Shown: positions 1-12,045, numbered from the stretch's first letter. The stretch: DNA of 64,000 bases from Acorus gramineus (GCA_030737835.1 CM060852.1:4083813-4147812); one strand, 5' to 3'. Translations and numbers: made by a program. Notes: generated from the letters alone by a model not told the origin.

Positions 1-51
1 TCTCCCCCTCCCCTGTGATTGACATGGACACCCTTTTGTGTCTTGTTTCAG

Positions 52-3000
52 GTTTTCGAGTTGATGAGGAAGCAGGAAGATTCCCGCCTGGCGGAGTTGG
101 ACCTCGATAAATCGAAAAATCAAGCCTTCCAGGCTCATCTTGACATCGTCAGTATTTCTTTATCTCAATGCCTTTTCTTTTATTCGTCATAAGGATGTCA
201 TGAAGAATCCCCCAAGAGTTTAAATTTCTATAATTTATTATCCTGGATTTGATGAATCTTGAGCGAGAGCTTTGAGTTGCAGCTCGTTTGGCAGATGAGC
301 TGTATCTTGGCGTGGGATTTACCTTGACTTCATTTTTTTATTGGAATTTTATGGGCCATAACCACAAGTAGTTCAGTTCAATGTTGTGAAAGCGACTCAT
401 AGATCAAAGTTTTCTTCTTCGTCTACCGTTGTAAGCTTAGTCCTTGCACCTATCACCATCTCGTGTCCTGCAAATGCTTCCATATAGTCTATACTCCAAT
501 GCTAGTAAATCAATCAAAGTAACTTGCTTGATGAGCATGCTGCAATAAGCAAATGAACTGAATTATACCTTGTTAATCTTAAATTTTGATCTTGCTCATC
601 AAATAAGTGATATGCTGCACCTGCAGGAAAAGCAACAAAAAATGGCTGAAGAGCAAAGGAATTTGGTACAACTGCAAGCTCAGCAAAAGGCACAGATGGC
701 TCGATATGAAGATGAGCTGGCAAGAAAAAGATTGCAGGTCATTATACTTGAGTTCATTGTACTTTATAATGCCATTCCACAACAGATTAATGGACTGCAT
801 TAGTTTGATTGAGAGGATCTCGACTGTTTTATGAGTGATTTCACGGATTCTAACTTGATTGTCTTATTCATTGCTAGCAGACAGAGAATGAAGCCCAGAG
901 GCAACGAAATGTTGAACTGGTGAAGATGCAAGAGGAGGCTGCTGAAAGGAAGGAAAGGGCCAGACGTGCTACAGAAGAACAGATTCAAGCACAGATGCGC
1001 CAAACTGAGAAAGAGAGAGCTGAGTTAGAACGGGAAACAATCAGGGTAAAAGCTATGGCTGAGGCAGAAGCCCGAGCTCATGAAGCAAAGCTGACTGAAG
1101 AACATAACAGAAGAATGCTTCTGGAAAAAATGTCCGGAGAAAGGGATAAGTGGCTTGCTGCAATTAACACCACATTTAGCCACATTGAAGGTATTGTAAT
1201 GCAGACATATATATTCAGATTGCGCCATTTCATTGTCTCAATTCAGGTAATTATGATTCCATGGTATCCAATGGCATGTATGCTTGATGGCTTGTGTGAT
1301 TTCCCCTAAGATGTTAATAATATATCTATGACTACCAAATTCCCCCAACACAAGTTTTTTTTTAAAAAGGTGGTGTTCACCATGTTCCATTAAATAGACG
1401 TTACAAAGACACAAACACACACACACACAAACATACAACACCCCCTTTTTTTAAGAAAGATGGTGTTCACCATATTCCATTAAATAGAAGTTACAAACAC
1501 ATACACCAAAACGAAGTTTGTTACATGTGTTTTTAGGTTATTGGTCCACAAGAGAAGAAAATCAACAAATTAAATTCTAAAATTTTATGGTAAAGAGCAA
1601 AGAGGATTTGGCTCATAACTCACAATTGATTGAGGTACAATGAAATACGATCAAACCAAGTGAAGCAATGTTGAACTTCTGTGGAGCCTAGGTAAGGAAT
1701 CTATCTGATTGCCTGGAATGTGACACCCCACGCTGATTAAGTAAAAAAATTATGTATGCCCAATTGCAAAAATTTACTGATCTTGTATAATTTTGCTAGA
1801 ATTTCTCATCGACCAGCTGTCCAATGTATCTATACTACCACAGTCTATTTTAGTCATTGAGGAAAAGACAAAAACTTAGAAGATACACCAAGCCCCCTTC
1901 TTATCCTGGTTCCCTTAACAACTAGGTGGCAAATCCTCATTCTGTCAGCTCTCTCCATTTCTATTTTTAGGTGTGGAAATTATTTATTTACTAGTTCTTT
2001 TTGCAAATATCAGGTGGCTTGAGGGGATTATTGACTGATAGAAGTAAACTGACCATGGCTATTGGTGGTGCCACTGCACTTGCTGCTGGAATTTACACAA
2101 CCAGGTTTGCTCGTACTATCATGATTGTGTTGCCCCCTTTTTTGTTGTGATGTCTCACTATCTACAAGAAACTGGTTTATTTATGAGCTTTATTTTAATG
2201 AGATAAATGAACCCTTTCCATAATGTTGAGCATGAGGATAACCTCAATTTTTCTTCCATGGCAGTATTTTCTTTCACTTCATAATGTATATAAGAGAGTA
2301 ATTGGTGTCATATGAGTGAGGAAAGCTTTTTGTAGCTTGATATTGAGGCAAAGAAAGAAGTATATTAAAATTTATCTTGAACAAGAAATTGAGGGAAGAA
2401 TTCAAAAATTCGAATGAATGGTTGGGGGTACTATTCACAGTCATTGTAATGAGAAGTATAGATTGCTCGAAGCGTCAAATAATTCATATGGTGAGAAGTA
2501 TGAGTACATCAAGAGAAAAAAATATTGTGGGATGGTCATCGTAGCAAATTCCACACTTGAAAAGAAGCTATGGAGGAAGGCTATAAAGGAAGGAATTTTT
2601 TATACCTCTATTTCCGGTTTGGTTAGCAAGATATAGCTGGATTTGCCAACCCCATGATTGATAAGAATAGAGCAGTTATCATGCTTTAATTAGGATGATG
2701 TCAAGGCCGACTCATCACTTATCTCTTAACCCATCTGGATTAAATTGATGGTCAATCAAACAAGAAGGAATAACAAAATAGTGTGTCAGGGGGCTTTGAC
2801 TTATAACTCAATGGTTAACAATGGAATTTATGACCACGAGGTCATGGGTTCAATTCTTAGTGCTTGCCTAACAAAAAAACAAAGTGTGTGTCTATTCCTA
2901 AACCCATACTATTTCATCCATACCTTAACCATACCATTCTATCCCACTCTATCCCCCAACCAAAGGAGGCCTTATGGTATAAGATTTAGTGGGCTTGGTG

Positions 3001-5820
3001 ATAGAAAGGGATACAATGTTTTCACAATCGACATCATTAAAAACAATTTGTGTGCCAGAGCAATATGATGAAAGGATTACTTGAAGTGAAATGGTTGTCA
3101 CTGATATTCATATGGCATAAACTTAAGGCCTTATCTCGCTTATCATTGATCAAATGTATTGCATGCTTGGTATTTGTAGTATCACCTGGAAAAAAAATGT
3201 TCAAATAGGTCTGAAGGTGGACATTTTGCTCAGTGAGGTGTGCTGACATTCTAGCTATACAACTCTGCTAGAGAGCTTTAGTTTGAGTAAAATTATTGAG
3301 CTAATCAAAAGAACATTGGAACGGAGAATGTTGGGTGGGTGTTTGTTAATCTGTGAAGATTATGACATTCAGCAAGTAATGATGATTCATGAAAGACAGG
3401 GCTTATAAGCTGTATTTCGGTTGGCTCTTTGGCTAATGGATTGCCTGAGAGATCAATGCACTCCTGGTATTAAAAGTATTTGATTCACTTCTCGTCTTGA
3501 TGTTTTTAGTTGAGAGTTGGAATTGTTTCCCCTCCATTGTACGGTCTTAATCTGCATATATGGTAATGTATGTTTCTATAATCGTTGGCTAGTCTCGTCT
3601 AGGGACCTGAAGGCAGCACCTGCCCACCCACTGGTTAATACATTTGAAGAGTGTCTCTTGCTATTTATTATGGTACAATTCGAACTGGGATACATATTGT
3701 TAATTCCAACATTTTGAATCTGCATTTACAGAGAAGGAGCTAGGGTAACGTGGGGCTATATCAACAGGATATTGGGCCAGCCTACATTGATTCGAGAGTC
3801 ATCTATAGCAAAATTTCCTTGGTCAGGAATTGTTTCTCGTGCCGCAAGTAAGATATATTCAGTGTCTGCAAAGGCGACGTCCTCTGAAAATAAAACTAAT
3901 TTTGAAAATATAATTCTTCACCCATCATTACAAAGGAGAATCAAACAACTTGCCCGTGCCACTGAAAACACCAAGTCCCATCAAGCACCATTCCGTAACA
4001 TGCTGTTCTATGGACCTCCTGGAACCGGTAAAACAATGGTGGCGAGGGAGATGGCCCGGAAATCAGTAAGGGCTTGCCTTATTATTTTGCTTGAATGATT
4101 CCAGGATTAAATTTTTAGTTGCATTCTGCATCCTAATTGAATTGAGTTCTATGTTAGACAGTTCCTTATATAAAAACTTTGACAGGCCATCTGAATGCAT
4201 CAAGTCTAGGTTCTTTTGGAGTCTTCAGTGAAATCCCTCTTGTAACTATGCTAGACCTAGAAGGGGATGAGGAGTGAAAAGATGTCTTTAAAAATTATTC
4301 AATCTTGTTTGATTTGGCCTGAAATATAATCAGATATTAAATTTCAATATTTGCGAAAATCAAAGAGCCAAAATTTCTTAAGCCAAAGGCTGTTGAACAG
4401 TAAGTAAATTACTAAACAGTGTTTTCTTAATTTAATGTCTGTTTGAATGGTATTTCAAACCGTTTGAAATGACAGTAGAGTGTCCTGGGCATTTGAAGGT
4501 CATTCAAACAAGAATTTCGACTGTTCAAACACAACACTTAAGGTTAAAATGCTAGAAAATTAATTTTGCAAGGCATATCCTAGCATGGTGACTTTACATA
4601 ATCTACCTAAGACATTAATGTGTTTATGGGATGCTACCTGTGGTAAAAATAAATATACTCTTTCATGAGAGATGAAAGAGATGATCTGGAGAATGTTCTA
4701 ATCATCATTCTGTTTTCAAGGTGTGATCTTAACGGAGTCGACCAATCTCGACAACTTATTATTACAGTGATTAGATATTTTTGACTCTAGAATTAGCCAA
4801 CTCTTGTTACATATGGACTAACATTCAACAGATATATTTATAGCTTTACTTGGAAAGGAAATTATGGTTAATGGGGAGGTACTGGCAATAAATATGTTTG
4901 AGAGCAACAGAAATATCTTCACTTTGATTGGAGAGGTCACCCATTTCATCCAAGTATAGTTCATGCAGTGAATATTTTTTTGAGTTGTTATGAGAGTAAA
5001 CTAATATGTTCTGCTGAAACCCAAAAAAAAAAAAAAGTTCTGCTGACTAAAGACCTGCTCTATCCAACACTATGCAGGGCCTGGATTATGCAATGATGAC
5101 AGGGGGTGATGTTGCGCCATTGAGTTCACAGGCTGTCACTAAAATCCATGAGATATTTGATTGGGCGAAAAAGTCAAGAAAAGGTCTGTTGCTCTTCATT
5201 GATGAGGCCGATGCATTTCTCTGCGAGTAAGTATATTCACCTCTTGAGCAAACTGTTATCCAAATTGTCATACATGGTTCAATTCTAAACATGTCATTCC
5301 TATGTGCTATCGCAGACGTAACAGCACCCACATGAGTGAAGCCCAGAGGAGTGCTCTGAATGCACTGCTTTTCCGAACGGGAGATCAGTCGAGGGACATA
5401 GTTCTTGTACTGGCCACAAACAGACCAGGAGATCTTGATGCTGCCATCACGGATCGCATAGATGAAGTGATTGAGTTCCCACTACCCAGGGAGGAGGAGC
5501 GTTTCAAATTGCTGAAGCTCTATCTTGACAGGTACATATGCAGCAAAGACGATGCAGGTTCATGGTGGAATTCCATATTTAATAGGAATCAGCAGCAGAT
5601 GACTATTGGGAGCTTGTCTGATGATGTGATCCAAGAGGCAGCCGCAAAAACAGAGGGGTTTTCTGGCAGAGAGACAGCGAAGCTCATGGCCAGTGTCCGG
5701 GCAGCTGTGTATGCAAGGTCGGACTGCGTGTTGGACACCCAGCTGTTCAAGGAAATCGTGGACTATAAGGTTGCTGAGCACCACCAGCGCCTGAAGCTCG
5801 CTGCCAATGGTGCACATTGA
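52..5820 (+). CDS. ATAD3: ATAD3-type mitochondrial AAA+ ATPase, 5' partial
   Basis: Seven exons join in phase: 52-147, 627-737, 881-1190, 2014-2104, 3732-4065, 5078-5226 and 5316-5820 (stop TGA), giving 531 visible residues. All introns are GT..AG. Exons 1-3 encode a charged Glu/Lys/Arg-rich coiled coil. Exon 4 adds a hydrophobic segment ([16 protein letters not shown]), the likely inner-membrane anchor. The AAA domain follows: Walker A GPPGTGKT at about residues 297-304, Walker [10 protein letters not shown] at about 351-359, and a sensor-1 stretch VLVLATNRP in the last exon. ATAD3 proteins are inner-membrane ATPases linked to nucleoid and membrane organisation; that role is taken from the family. 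Plant members are about 600-650 aa, so roughly 100 N-terminal residues lie upstream of the window. Position 52 is an internal exon boundary, not a start. Confidence 0.93.
1371..1500. repeat. Two-copy direct repeat in ATAD3 intron 3
   Basis: A block of about 40 bp, containing the palindrome GGTGTTCACC followed by a CCATTAAATAGA stretch, occurs at 1371 and again at 1461, exactly 90 bp apart. An (AC)n tract lies between. It reads like the reverse complement of a retroposon tail, but the family is not identified. Confidence 0.6.
2788..2883 (+). mobile_element. Candidate tRNA-derived SINE in ATAD3 intron 4
   Basis: The segment has a box A-like TAACTCAATGG near 2804-2814 and a box B-like GGTTCAATTCT at 2847-2857, spaced as in a Pol III internal promoter. 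It ends in an A-rich tail at about 2871-2883. The short sequence GTGTGTC precedes it (2781-2787) and follows it (2886-2892), which would be the target-site duplication. It is short for a plant SINE, so it may be truncated or a tRNA-like relic. The cloverleaf is not intact enough to call a tRNA gene. Confidence 0.5.
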
Positions 5821-6416
5821 AAACCACTCTTCCCTCTTACTGTTTTTTTTTTTTTTAAATGTCAGATTCGTTCCTTTGTGATTTTGCGGCTTGTAGTCCT
5901 AGAGATTTTGGTTTTGGTTCTTTTGGGTTGTGTGGAGAATGTACTGCATTTTGATCCCAATTCCTTATTGAGACAAATGACTTTTGATGATATTGTGTAT
6001 TTTTTTTTTAAAAAAATAGATTGAATGTTCTCTCTTTTTTGAGCGTTAAACATAAAAACTATTTTCAGTGTGATCCCGTTGTGCGCAATGAATGTTGTTG
6101 CGTTGGAATCATGTGGTGCTAAATGGGTGCTTATGGTCTGCCGTGTGTGTCTCCTATGCTAAAGTAATAACACGGGGTGTGGCAAATGGTGTTATGGTCG
6201 TCTGTTGAGCTCAATAATTATGTATATAGTCAAAGACCAATCCGAAGAGCTAATGGTCAAGACTGAACCCCAGAGGGGGCTGCTTGTCCACCAAAGGGGT
6301 GAGGACCGTGGTTGTTCCAAGAAGATTTGACATCTGAATTAGATTCCAGATTATGTTATGTATGGAATTCTCACCCACGCCAACGCAATGTGCCAATTTA
6401 AGTTATAGGGCTTTTT
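5821..6416. other. ATAD3 3' flank and spacer
   Basis: This holds the ATAD3 3' UTR, with a T-rich tract from about 5842, a T/A-rich stretch around 6000, and then ordinary spacer. No gene is seen. Confidence 0.6.
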
Positions 6417-6651
6417 GGGGGCGGATACACTGACACCTCTGAATGAGAAACTCACCCAATTTTCTGATCCATCCCATCAATTTTTGAAAGTCCCCTAAAC
6501 CCACCCCCTTATAAATTGATTAGACACGTAGAGGAATCCCACCCCCAACCCTTAAAACACACTGATTCTCTCCTTGTCCTCTCTAAAAACCTTTGCGTGA
6601 AGTCTCCGAGATTCTCTCCAAGAAGATCCCTGTCCTGACTCCATCCAGCGA

Positions 6652-6689
6652 ATGAACCCAGCACCCGCACCACCTCCGGTCGCTAGAAA
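6652..6689 (+). other. Candidate first coding exon at the left end of the MULE-like element
   Basis: An ATG after a C/T-rich leader opens a short Pro/Ala-rich frame (MNPAPAPPPVARK) that runs into a consensus-like GT donor at 6690. No following exon is recognised in the 7 kb region. It could be a captured host exon or the 5' end of a lost element gene. Confidence 0.25.
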
Positions 6690-7860
6690 GGTAACCCCTA
6701 TACCATTCTCTCATTCTTCTTCTTGTTCCTCATGTTCTTTTTCATAGAACCCTAGGTTATGAATGATTTTTTTTTTCCTCCCTAGAACCTTACACATGAC
6801 ACAAGTGGAAAGTAGGCCTACACACACTGATGCTAATGACACAAGTGGAAAGTAGGCCGGGATTCAAAAATGGCAAACATTGTTTCTTTGATGGGGCTTG
6901 TTGCATTGGTTGATTGAATGGAATTGAATGAACAATCAATGAAAGTGATCGTTTTATTTAGAACTCTATTCGAAGCATTTGTTGAATTGTTATTGGTTTG
7001 TAGCATTTGTTAATTGAATGTAAGCATTAAAAAAAAGGAACATGTTCATTAAAAATGGTAGACTGATTTATTTTTATTTTTTTGAATGCTTTGAAGCATT
7101 TATAGAATTGTCATATATGCTTGTAGCATTGGGAATGACTTAAGTTTTGGTCTATTCTACATTGGTTTGTGCAGTATGGCTTCAAAGAAATGTATTCATC
7201 AAACCTTGATAGGGGATATTCAACCCACCCCAAATAAATATTAAAATAATAATTTCATTAGTTTCTAAAAGTAACCAAACCCACCTTTCACAACCCACCC
7301 CATGTTAATCTAACCCACCCCAATCATTCCCCCCCCCCCAATAAAAACTCTCAAACAAAACCCCACCCCCATCTCAAATGAGACTCGTCTTGCGCCTTTC
7401 CCTCTCTCTCGCACGCACAGTCCCCCCCGTTGGTGCACACCTCCTCCGGCGTGGCTCGTCTACATCCCTTCCACAACAAACATCACTGACAAACCCTCAT
7501 CCGTCCACCGAGTAGTCCATACTCACAAAAGAGTTCCTAATATTGATTAGGAAACCTTAATCGAAAGAGAAACTATTTTTTATTATTATTATTTTTGTAG
7601 TCGTGGTGGTGGTCATTCTAGTGTTTTTTGTATTGATTGTAGTGGTACTCAGATTAGGGTTTGTTGTAGTGGTGTTGATTGATATAGTGGTGTTAGGGTT
7701 TGTTTATGTGTTGACCTTTGTGTTGATGATGCAATGTAAGGTGATTGTGGTGGTCTTAATAGTTGTTTTATGGTGTTGGTGTTTCTTGTGTTGATAGTGT
7801 AATGTGGTTGTGGTGCTCTTGAGGGTTGGTGGTGGTTCTATTGGGTAATTGTTACTGTCT

Positions 7861-8401
7861 TAGTTTTGCTTAACTCGACACTACTAATGTCTACAGAATT
7901 TAAAATGGTCGACACTACTAGTGTCGAACCATGTACTAGACTTACTGTCTTGGTTCTGCTTCATTCGACACTACTAATATCGACAGAAGTTAAAATGGTT
8001 GACATTACAAGTGTCAAACCATGTACTGGACTTATTGATTTGGTTCTGCTTGATTCGATACTACTAATATTGACAGAATTTAAAATGGTCGACACTACTA
8101 GTGTCGAACCATGTATGGGACTTAATGTCTTGGTTCTGCTTGATTCGACATTACTAATGTCGACATAATTTACAATGGTGGACACTACTAGTGTTGAATT
8201 ATGTACTGGACTTACTGACTTGGTTATGCTTAATTCGACAATACTACTAATGTCAACATAATTTAAAATGGTCGATACTACTAGTGTTGAACCATGTATT
8301 ACACTTAATGTCTTAGTTCTGCTTGATTCGACACCACTAATGTTGACATAATTTACTTTTGTCGATTGCAGCATTGTCGATGCAATGCAGAACCAAGACA
8401 T
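7861..8401. repeat. Six-unit 90-bp tandem array with paired inverted repeats
   Basis: Units start at 7861, 7951, 8041, 8131, 8221 and 8314; lengths are 90, 90, 90, 90, 93 and about 88 bp, the last diverged. Each unit holds two short inverted repeats: one of the type TCGACACTACTAATGTCGA and one of the type GTCGACACTACTAGTGTCGA. Because the units are multiples of three, both strands stay open: plus 7866-8168 (100 codons) and minus 7961-8401 (146 codons, about 30-residue repeats). No known protein repeat is recognised, so coding is doubtful. Confidence 0.9.
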
Positions 8402-8767
8402 TAGCTCATCCAGCCTTGGGCCAGTGATTGCTCGAAACCTGCCCGTTCAACCAATACATTCCAAACATTTGAATCACTCACAACCTTGGAACATTTAAAA
8501 CTCGTATACTCAAATATGGATATTAAGTTTGATTCTAAAAGCCATCATATGAAAACAACATCATTCAACATTTGAATCACTTGTTCGAAGAAAATAATGC
8601 AAGAAACTTCGAACAACAGCCAATACATACCAAGTCATAAATATAAAAAAACACACGATTAGCCCATTTGATTCATATGCTCGATAAAAAAAAAAAAAAC
8701 CATTCTACTGAAGCTGTCAACACATTGGGCTTAAGATCAGTGTTGTGAAAAACAATCATTCCCTCTT

Positions 8768-9045
8768 TTACTGCGATGTAACCCAGTCCCCAATGTGCAA
8801 CTTGCCATTCCAGATACGGTATGCCACATGGTGTCGGTAGTCCACAAGGAGATCATTATTTATTGGTCCACCTTGGAAAGGACCTTTTAAGCTGGCTTCA
8901 TCGATATTTGCATCTTCCCGTACATCTTCCACCACCACTTCCTCTTCTTGAGGTCCTCAACAACATGTTGAGAACTTGAAAGTGCATCTTTTGATCTACT
9001 CTTCCGATTGGAAGTTGTAGGTCGAATACGTTTCTTTGGATCCAT
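8768..9045 (-). pseudogene. Plant mobile domain (MAIN-LIKE type) fragment, frameshifted
   Basis: Reading the minus strand from an ATG at 9045 gives a Lys/Arg-rich start (MDPKKRIRP), then a frame change near 8940 is needed to continue. The new frame has an acidic stretch followed by FQGGPINNDLLVDYRHHVAY and then RIWNG, ending at a stop at 8768-8770. This matches the conserved opening of plant mobile domain proteins (PGGP.D.SLL..Y..HVA..IW.G), often annotated as MAIN-LIKE or 'phosphatase 7 long form homolog'. Such domains are known passengers of Mutator-like elements. Only the first part of the domain survives, with one frameshift and an early stop. Confidence 0.6.
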
Positions 9046-9614
9046 ACTGCATTGAAAAAAAATCGTTAGTACTCATGGATATGGAGCTCCTCAAATCAAA
9101 AAATCCATGTAAAGTGGTTTGTTTCACAGCCACAGAGAAAAAAATGGATAAGGATGATGATGTTGCAAAATTTACATACTGATTTTTATAACACGATCAT
9201 ATCTTTTTGTGAGTCTACTTTTTCTCTAATTTTCATTGACAAATTTCTATTAGCAACATCAGAGGTCATAATCTAAGCATGTCATCAGTGAATCATTAGC
9301 AAAACATGAGAGAAAATGACAATCATAATCAATTGATAGTGGTTCTTAATGGACATTAACTTCTTTTTTATTCACTGCATTTGAGGAGAACAACTAATCA
9401 TAATCAATTGAGGTATTTGTTGAAGCAACATTGGATTTTGAGTTCAATATATATTAGTTTATATCTGAACTTTGAAGTCAAATGAATAAAAAATGTAAGG
9501 AATAAACTTAACAAGCAAAATCCATCACCATTAAAGGGTAGCAAAAGATAAATATATGGTGAAAGATGAAATAAACATTTCCTTATCCCATCAAATCACT
9601 TTCATATATGGAGG

Positions 9615-10190
9615 TTTCTTTTAGATGGTTTGCCCACTCGCACGTTGCTGAATTCAAGGGGAATGTACATGGAGATGTCATACCCCTTGTGTTTGGAGGT
9701 TAATGAAACTACCCATCACCTGCTCATGTACTGCCATGTTACTTCAAATTGTTGGAGGTTGGTTCATAGCAAATAATGCCCCCCTGTTTACATATGGACC
9801 CCTTTTAGTTGGAAAGAGGTGTTTAAACATGAAAACTTGGAAGAAAGTATCATTTGGGTTGTTAAAACTTAAAAGTGATGTTTTTCATAATGATGTGCTA
9901 GCAGATATGGTTGGCAAGGAATAGACTCATGATTCAAAATATTCATCCACATGAGACACTGGTGGTTAGTAGAAGTATGGCTTACTTAGAAGAGTGTTTT
10001 ACAATATTGTGAAAGAAGAAGGTTAATTACACATTTGTCCATGAGAGGCAAATTCAGCCTACAAGATTATTAGTGGAGCATAGGCAGACTATATCTTTCA
10101 AGTCTGAAATGTTTATAATCATTGATGGAAGTATTGATCCCAGTACTAGAGCAGCAGGGGCTGCCTTTATTATATGTCAATAGCAGTAAA
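9615..10190 (+). pseudogene. LINE ORF2 C-terminal fragment (zinc-binding RT region and RNase H start)
   Basis: Translation shows the zf-RVT signature: LPTRTLLNSRG, then a Cys/His arrangement ending ETTHHLLMYCHVTSNCW, typical of the region after plant LINE reverse transcriptases. Past several stops and shifts, 10104-10180 reads like the start of an RNase H domain (IIDGSIDPSTRAAGAAFII). It is too broken to be functional and sits inside the MULE-like element, so it is a nested or captured scrap. Confidence 0.7.
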
Positions 10191-10395
10191 AAAATAAAAT
10201 ACACATAAAATAGGATTATGTTTCAAAAAACATTCTAGGAATATCTTCCAATTCCAAAATGTTTATAATCACTGATAGAAGTATTGATCCCTGTACTAGA
10301 GTAGCAAGGGTCGCCTTGGTTATATGTCAATAGGAGCAAAAAAAAAAAAAATACACATAAAATAGAATTATGTTTCAAAAAACATTCTAGGGTTA
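10106..10395 (+). repeat. Two-copy tandem duplication, period 150 bp
   Basis: The stretch starting GTTTATAATCA at 10111 recurs at 10261 with scattered substitutions. Each copy contains the RNase H-like fragment, an A-rich run, and ATACACATAAAATAG followed by TTATGTTTCAAAAAACATTC. The duplication arose after the LINE fragment was in place. Confidence 0.85.
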
Positions 10396-10400
10396 TGCTT

Positions 10401-10530
10401 CATTTCCATACACATTTCCATAAAAATAAAATTACTTCCATACACATTTCCATAAAAATAAATTTACTTCCATACACATTTCCATAAAGATAAAATCACT
10501 TCCACACATTTTCATACACATAAAATCAAT
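10401..10530. repeat. About 33-bp tandem repeat, roughly four copies
   Basis: Units of the form TTACTTCCATACACATTTCC followed by ATAAAAATAAAA repeat four times with decay toward the right end. This is a simple minisatellite within the MULE-like element. Confidence 0.85.
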
Positions 10531-11162
10531 TTCAACAATCAAGAATTTCACCAACAACCCTAAAAATAGGGTTATACTTCAAAAAAAATTATAGGGTTTC
10601 TTATATAAAATTTATACAAACAAATCTAACACAAATGTGACCTAAACATAGAATATAATATTTAGAAAAACAAAAATAGAAAAAAGGAAGAGATATAACC
10701 TTCTTCTATCCATATGGAGTGTGGAATGGTGGACGCCGGAAGCCATGATAGGGATGTAAAAGCGAGAGAGGTGGCACCGGGAGATGAGGCGCCGCCAGGG
10801 AGAAAATGAACGTCGGTTGGGATGAGAAAGGGAGAGGGAAGGAGGAGTTTCAGCGGATGGAGAGAGGGGGAATGAGAAAATATGAGGGGGTGGGGTTGTG
10901 ATGTAAGGATGGGGATATATATAAAGGGGTTGGGTTTGTTTCATCAAAAAATAGATGGGGTGGGTTAGATTAAGGGGGTGGGTTGAATATCAAAGGGGGT
11001 GGTATTGGTCCTCCCCCAACTGAATAGCCTTGGGCCGAAAGGGATACAAGGAAGTGAAGATGCAAGTTCATAAAGAAGGAGAGGAAAGCAAAGAAAAATG
11101 CGGTTGACTTATGAAATAGAAGAGATATCTATACCAATCAGTGCCCCATGCCCACCTCGACT

Positions 11163-12045
11163 TCAGGTGTATATCGTTATCTCATCCATAGTGATTTCCA
11201 CCCGCGATGCTCCCCCGAGCACCCGTCCCCACTCGCATGCGAAGGTAGTAAAGGTGTCCCATAGATTGTCAAAGTAGAATCGTTGTCCGCGAAAGATAAT
11301 CACGTTCCTCGTCTTCCATATCGCCCAAAGCCCTGCTGGGATAAGGCAACAGCGTACCTTGGCCTCCATAGATCTATCGCGGTTATTGACCATCTTCGAT
11401 GCCAATCTCCACACCTCTTCCACCAACTGTCCGCCCAAGTCGAGCGCGGCGATCCGAGCCATTGCCAACCACAATGTTCGGGTGACCGAGCAGGTCCCGA
11501 ACAGGTGGTCTGCTGTCTCCTCCCCGTCCAAGCAGAGAGCGCACGTCGTGGATGCCATCTGTGCCCACTTAGCTCTATAGCTTTTAGTCAAAGACCCTTC
11601 CTTGGTAGGCTAGCCAGAGGAAGGTCTTGATTTTTTTGGGTACCCTCGGGCGCCAGATCTCCACTCGTTTCCTGAACACCGGCTGGTTACTCTGCTCGTT
11701 TCGGAGGAACCAATCATACTCGTGTCTCGCGATGTAGCCGTGGGAGGTGCCTGCCTGCCATCTGACCTGGTCAGGAGTGCCTTCGAGAACCACCGTGCGA
11801 AGTATCCCAGAGAGTACCTCTGCCTCACCCGCCTCCCCTGTGACTAGGCCGCCCACTAGACGAATGCTGCATCCATTGGAGCCCCCTTGATTGTGCCAAC
11901 AGTCCTTCACCAAACAGTTTTTCTCCACTGCTTTGTTATAAATAGCTGGAAATCTGTCCCTGAAGGCGCCCTCCCCACACCAACTGTCCGTCCAAAACAT
12001 AGTCGCCTGCCCATTGCCCACCTCCCACTGTATCGCTGGCTCCAA
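11163..12045 (-). pseudogene. LINE ORF2 C-terminal region, broken by a -1/+1 frameshift
   Basis: Two overlapping minus-strand frames (12045-11584 and 11591-11163) together encode the region after a LINE reverse transcriptase. The first has WEVGNGQATMFWTDSW and then PRVPKKIKTFLWLAYQGRVF. The second continues YRAKWAQMASTTCALC and HLFGTCSVTRTLW, the zf-RVT zinc-binding segment, then ends. A shift at about 11586-11591 plus an in-frame TAA separates them. There is no reverse transcriptase or RNase H domain, so this is a truncated dead copy. Its 3' side abuts the right end of the MULE-like element. Confidence 0.85.

Larger units (their letters stand above)
6417..11013. mobile_element. Mutator-like (MULE-like) element with long imperfect terminal inverted repeats
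   Basis: The right end, read in reverse complement from 11013, begins GGGGGAGGACCAATACC and runs through repeated CAACCCACCCC blocks for about 110 bp. The left flank at 6417 begins GGGGGCGGATACACTG and aligns imperfectly over a similar length, sharing the ATTTTT and AAACCCAC..CCTTATA blocks. A second related terminus lies at about 7210-7330 (GATATTCAACCCACCCC), so the left side may be two nested ends. Inside are a 90-bp tandem array, a minus-strand plant-mobile-domain remnant, LINE debris and two tandem repeats. Just inside each end lies a UTR-like region followed by a short ATG frame (6652+, 10754-). No clean 9-bp target duplication was found and no transposase is visible, so the class is inferred. 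Confidence 0.55.

Noticed and set aside
2803..2857. Functional tRNA gene
   Set aside because: Box A and B-like sequences are present but acceptor and anticodon stems do not pair; a SINE or relic fits better.
7603..7794. Hydrophobic 63-codon plus frame (Val/Leu rich) resembling a membrane peptide
   Set aside because: Arises from a GT-rich low-complexity stretch with no homologous domain.
7861..8401. CRISPR-like array
   Set aside because: Units are contiguous 90-bp repeats without unique spacers, in a plant nuclear context.
10642..10947. Minus-strand 101-codon frame at the right end of the MULE-like element
   Set aside because: Most of it lies in the terminal repeat and a C/T-rich leader; only the internal ATG part could be coding and it has no recognisable domain.
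11283..11630. Plus-strand 115-codon frame
   Set aside because: Antisense shadow of the LINE zinc-binding region.
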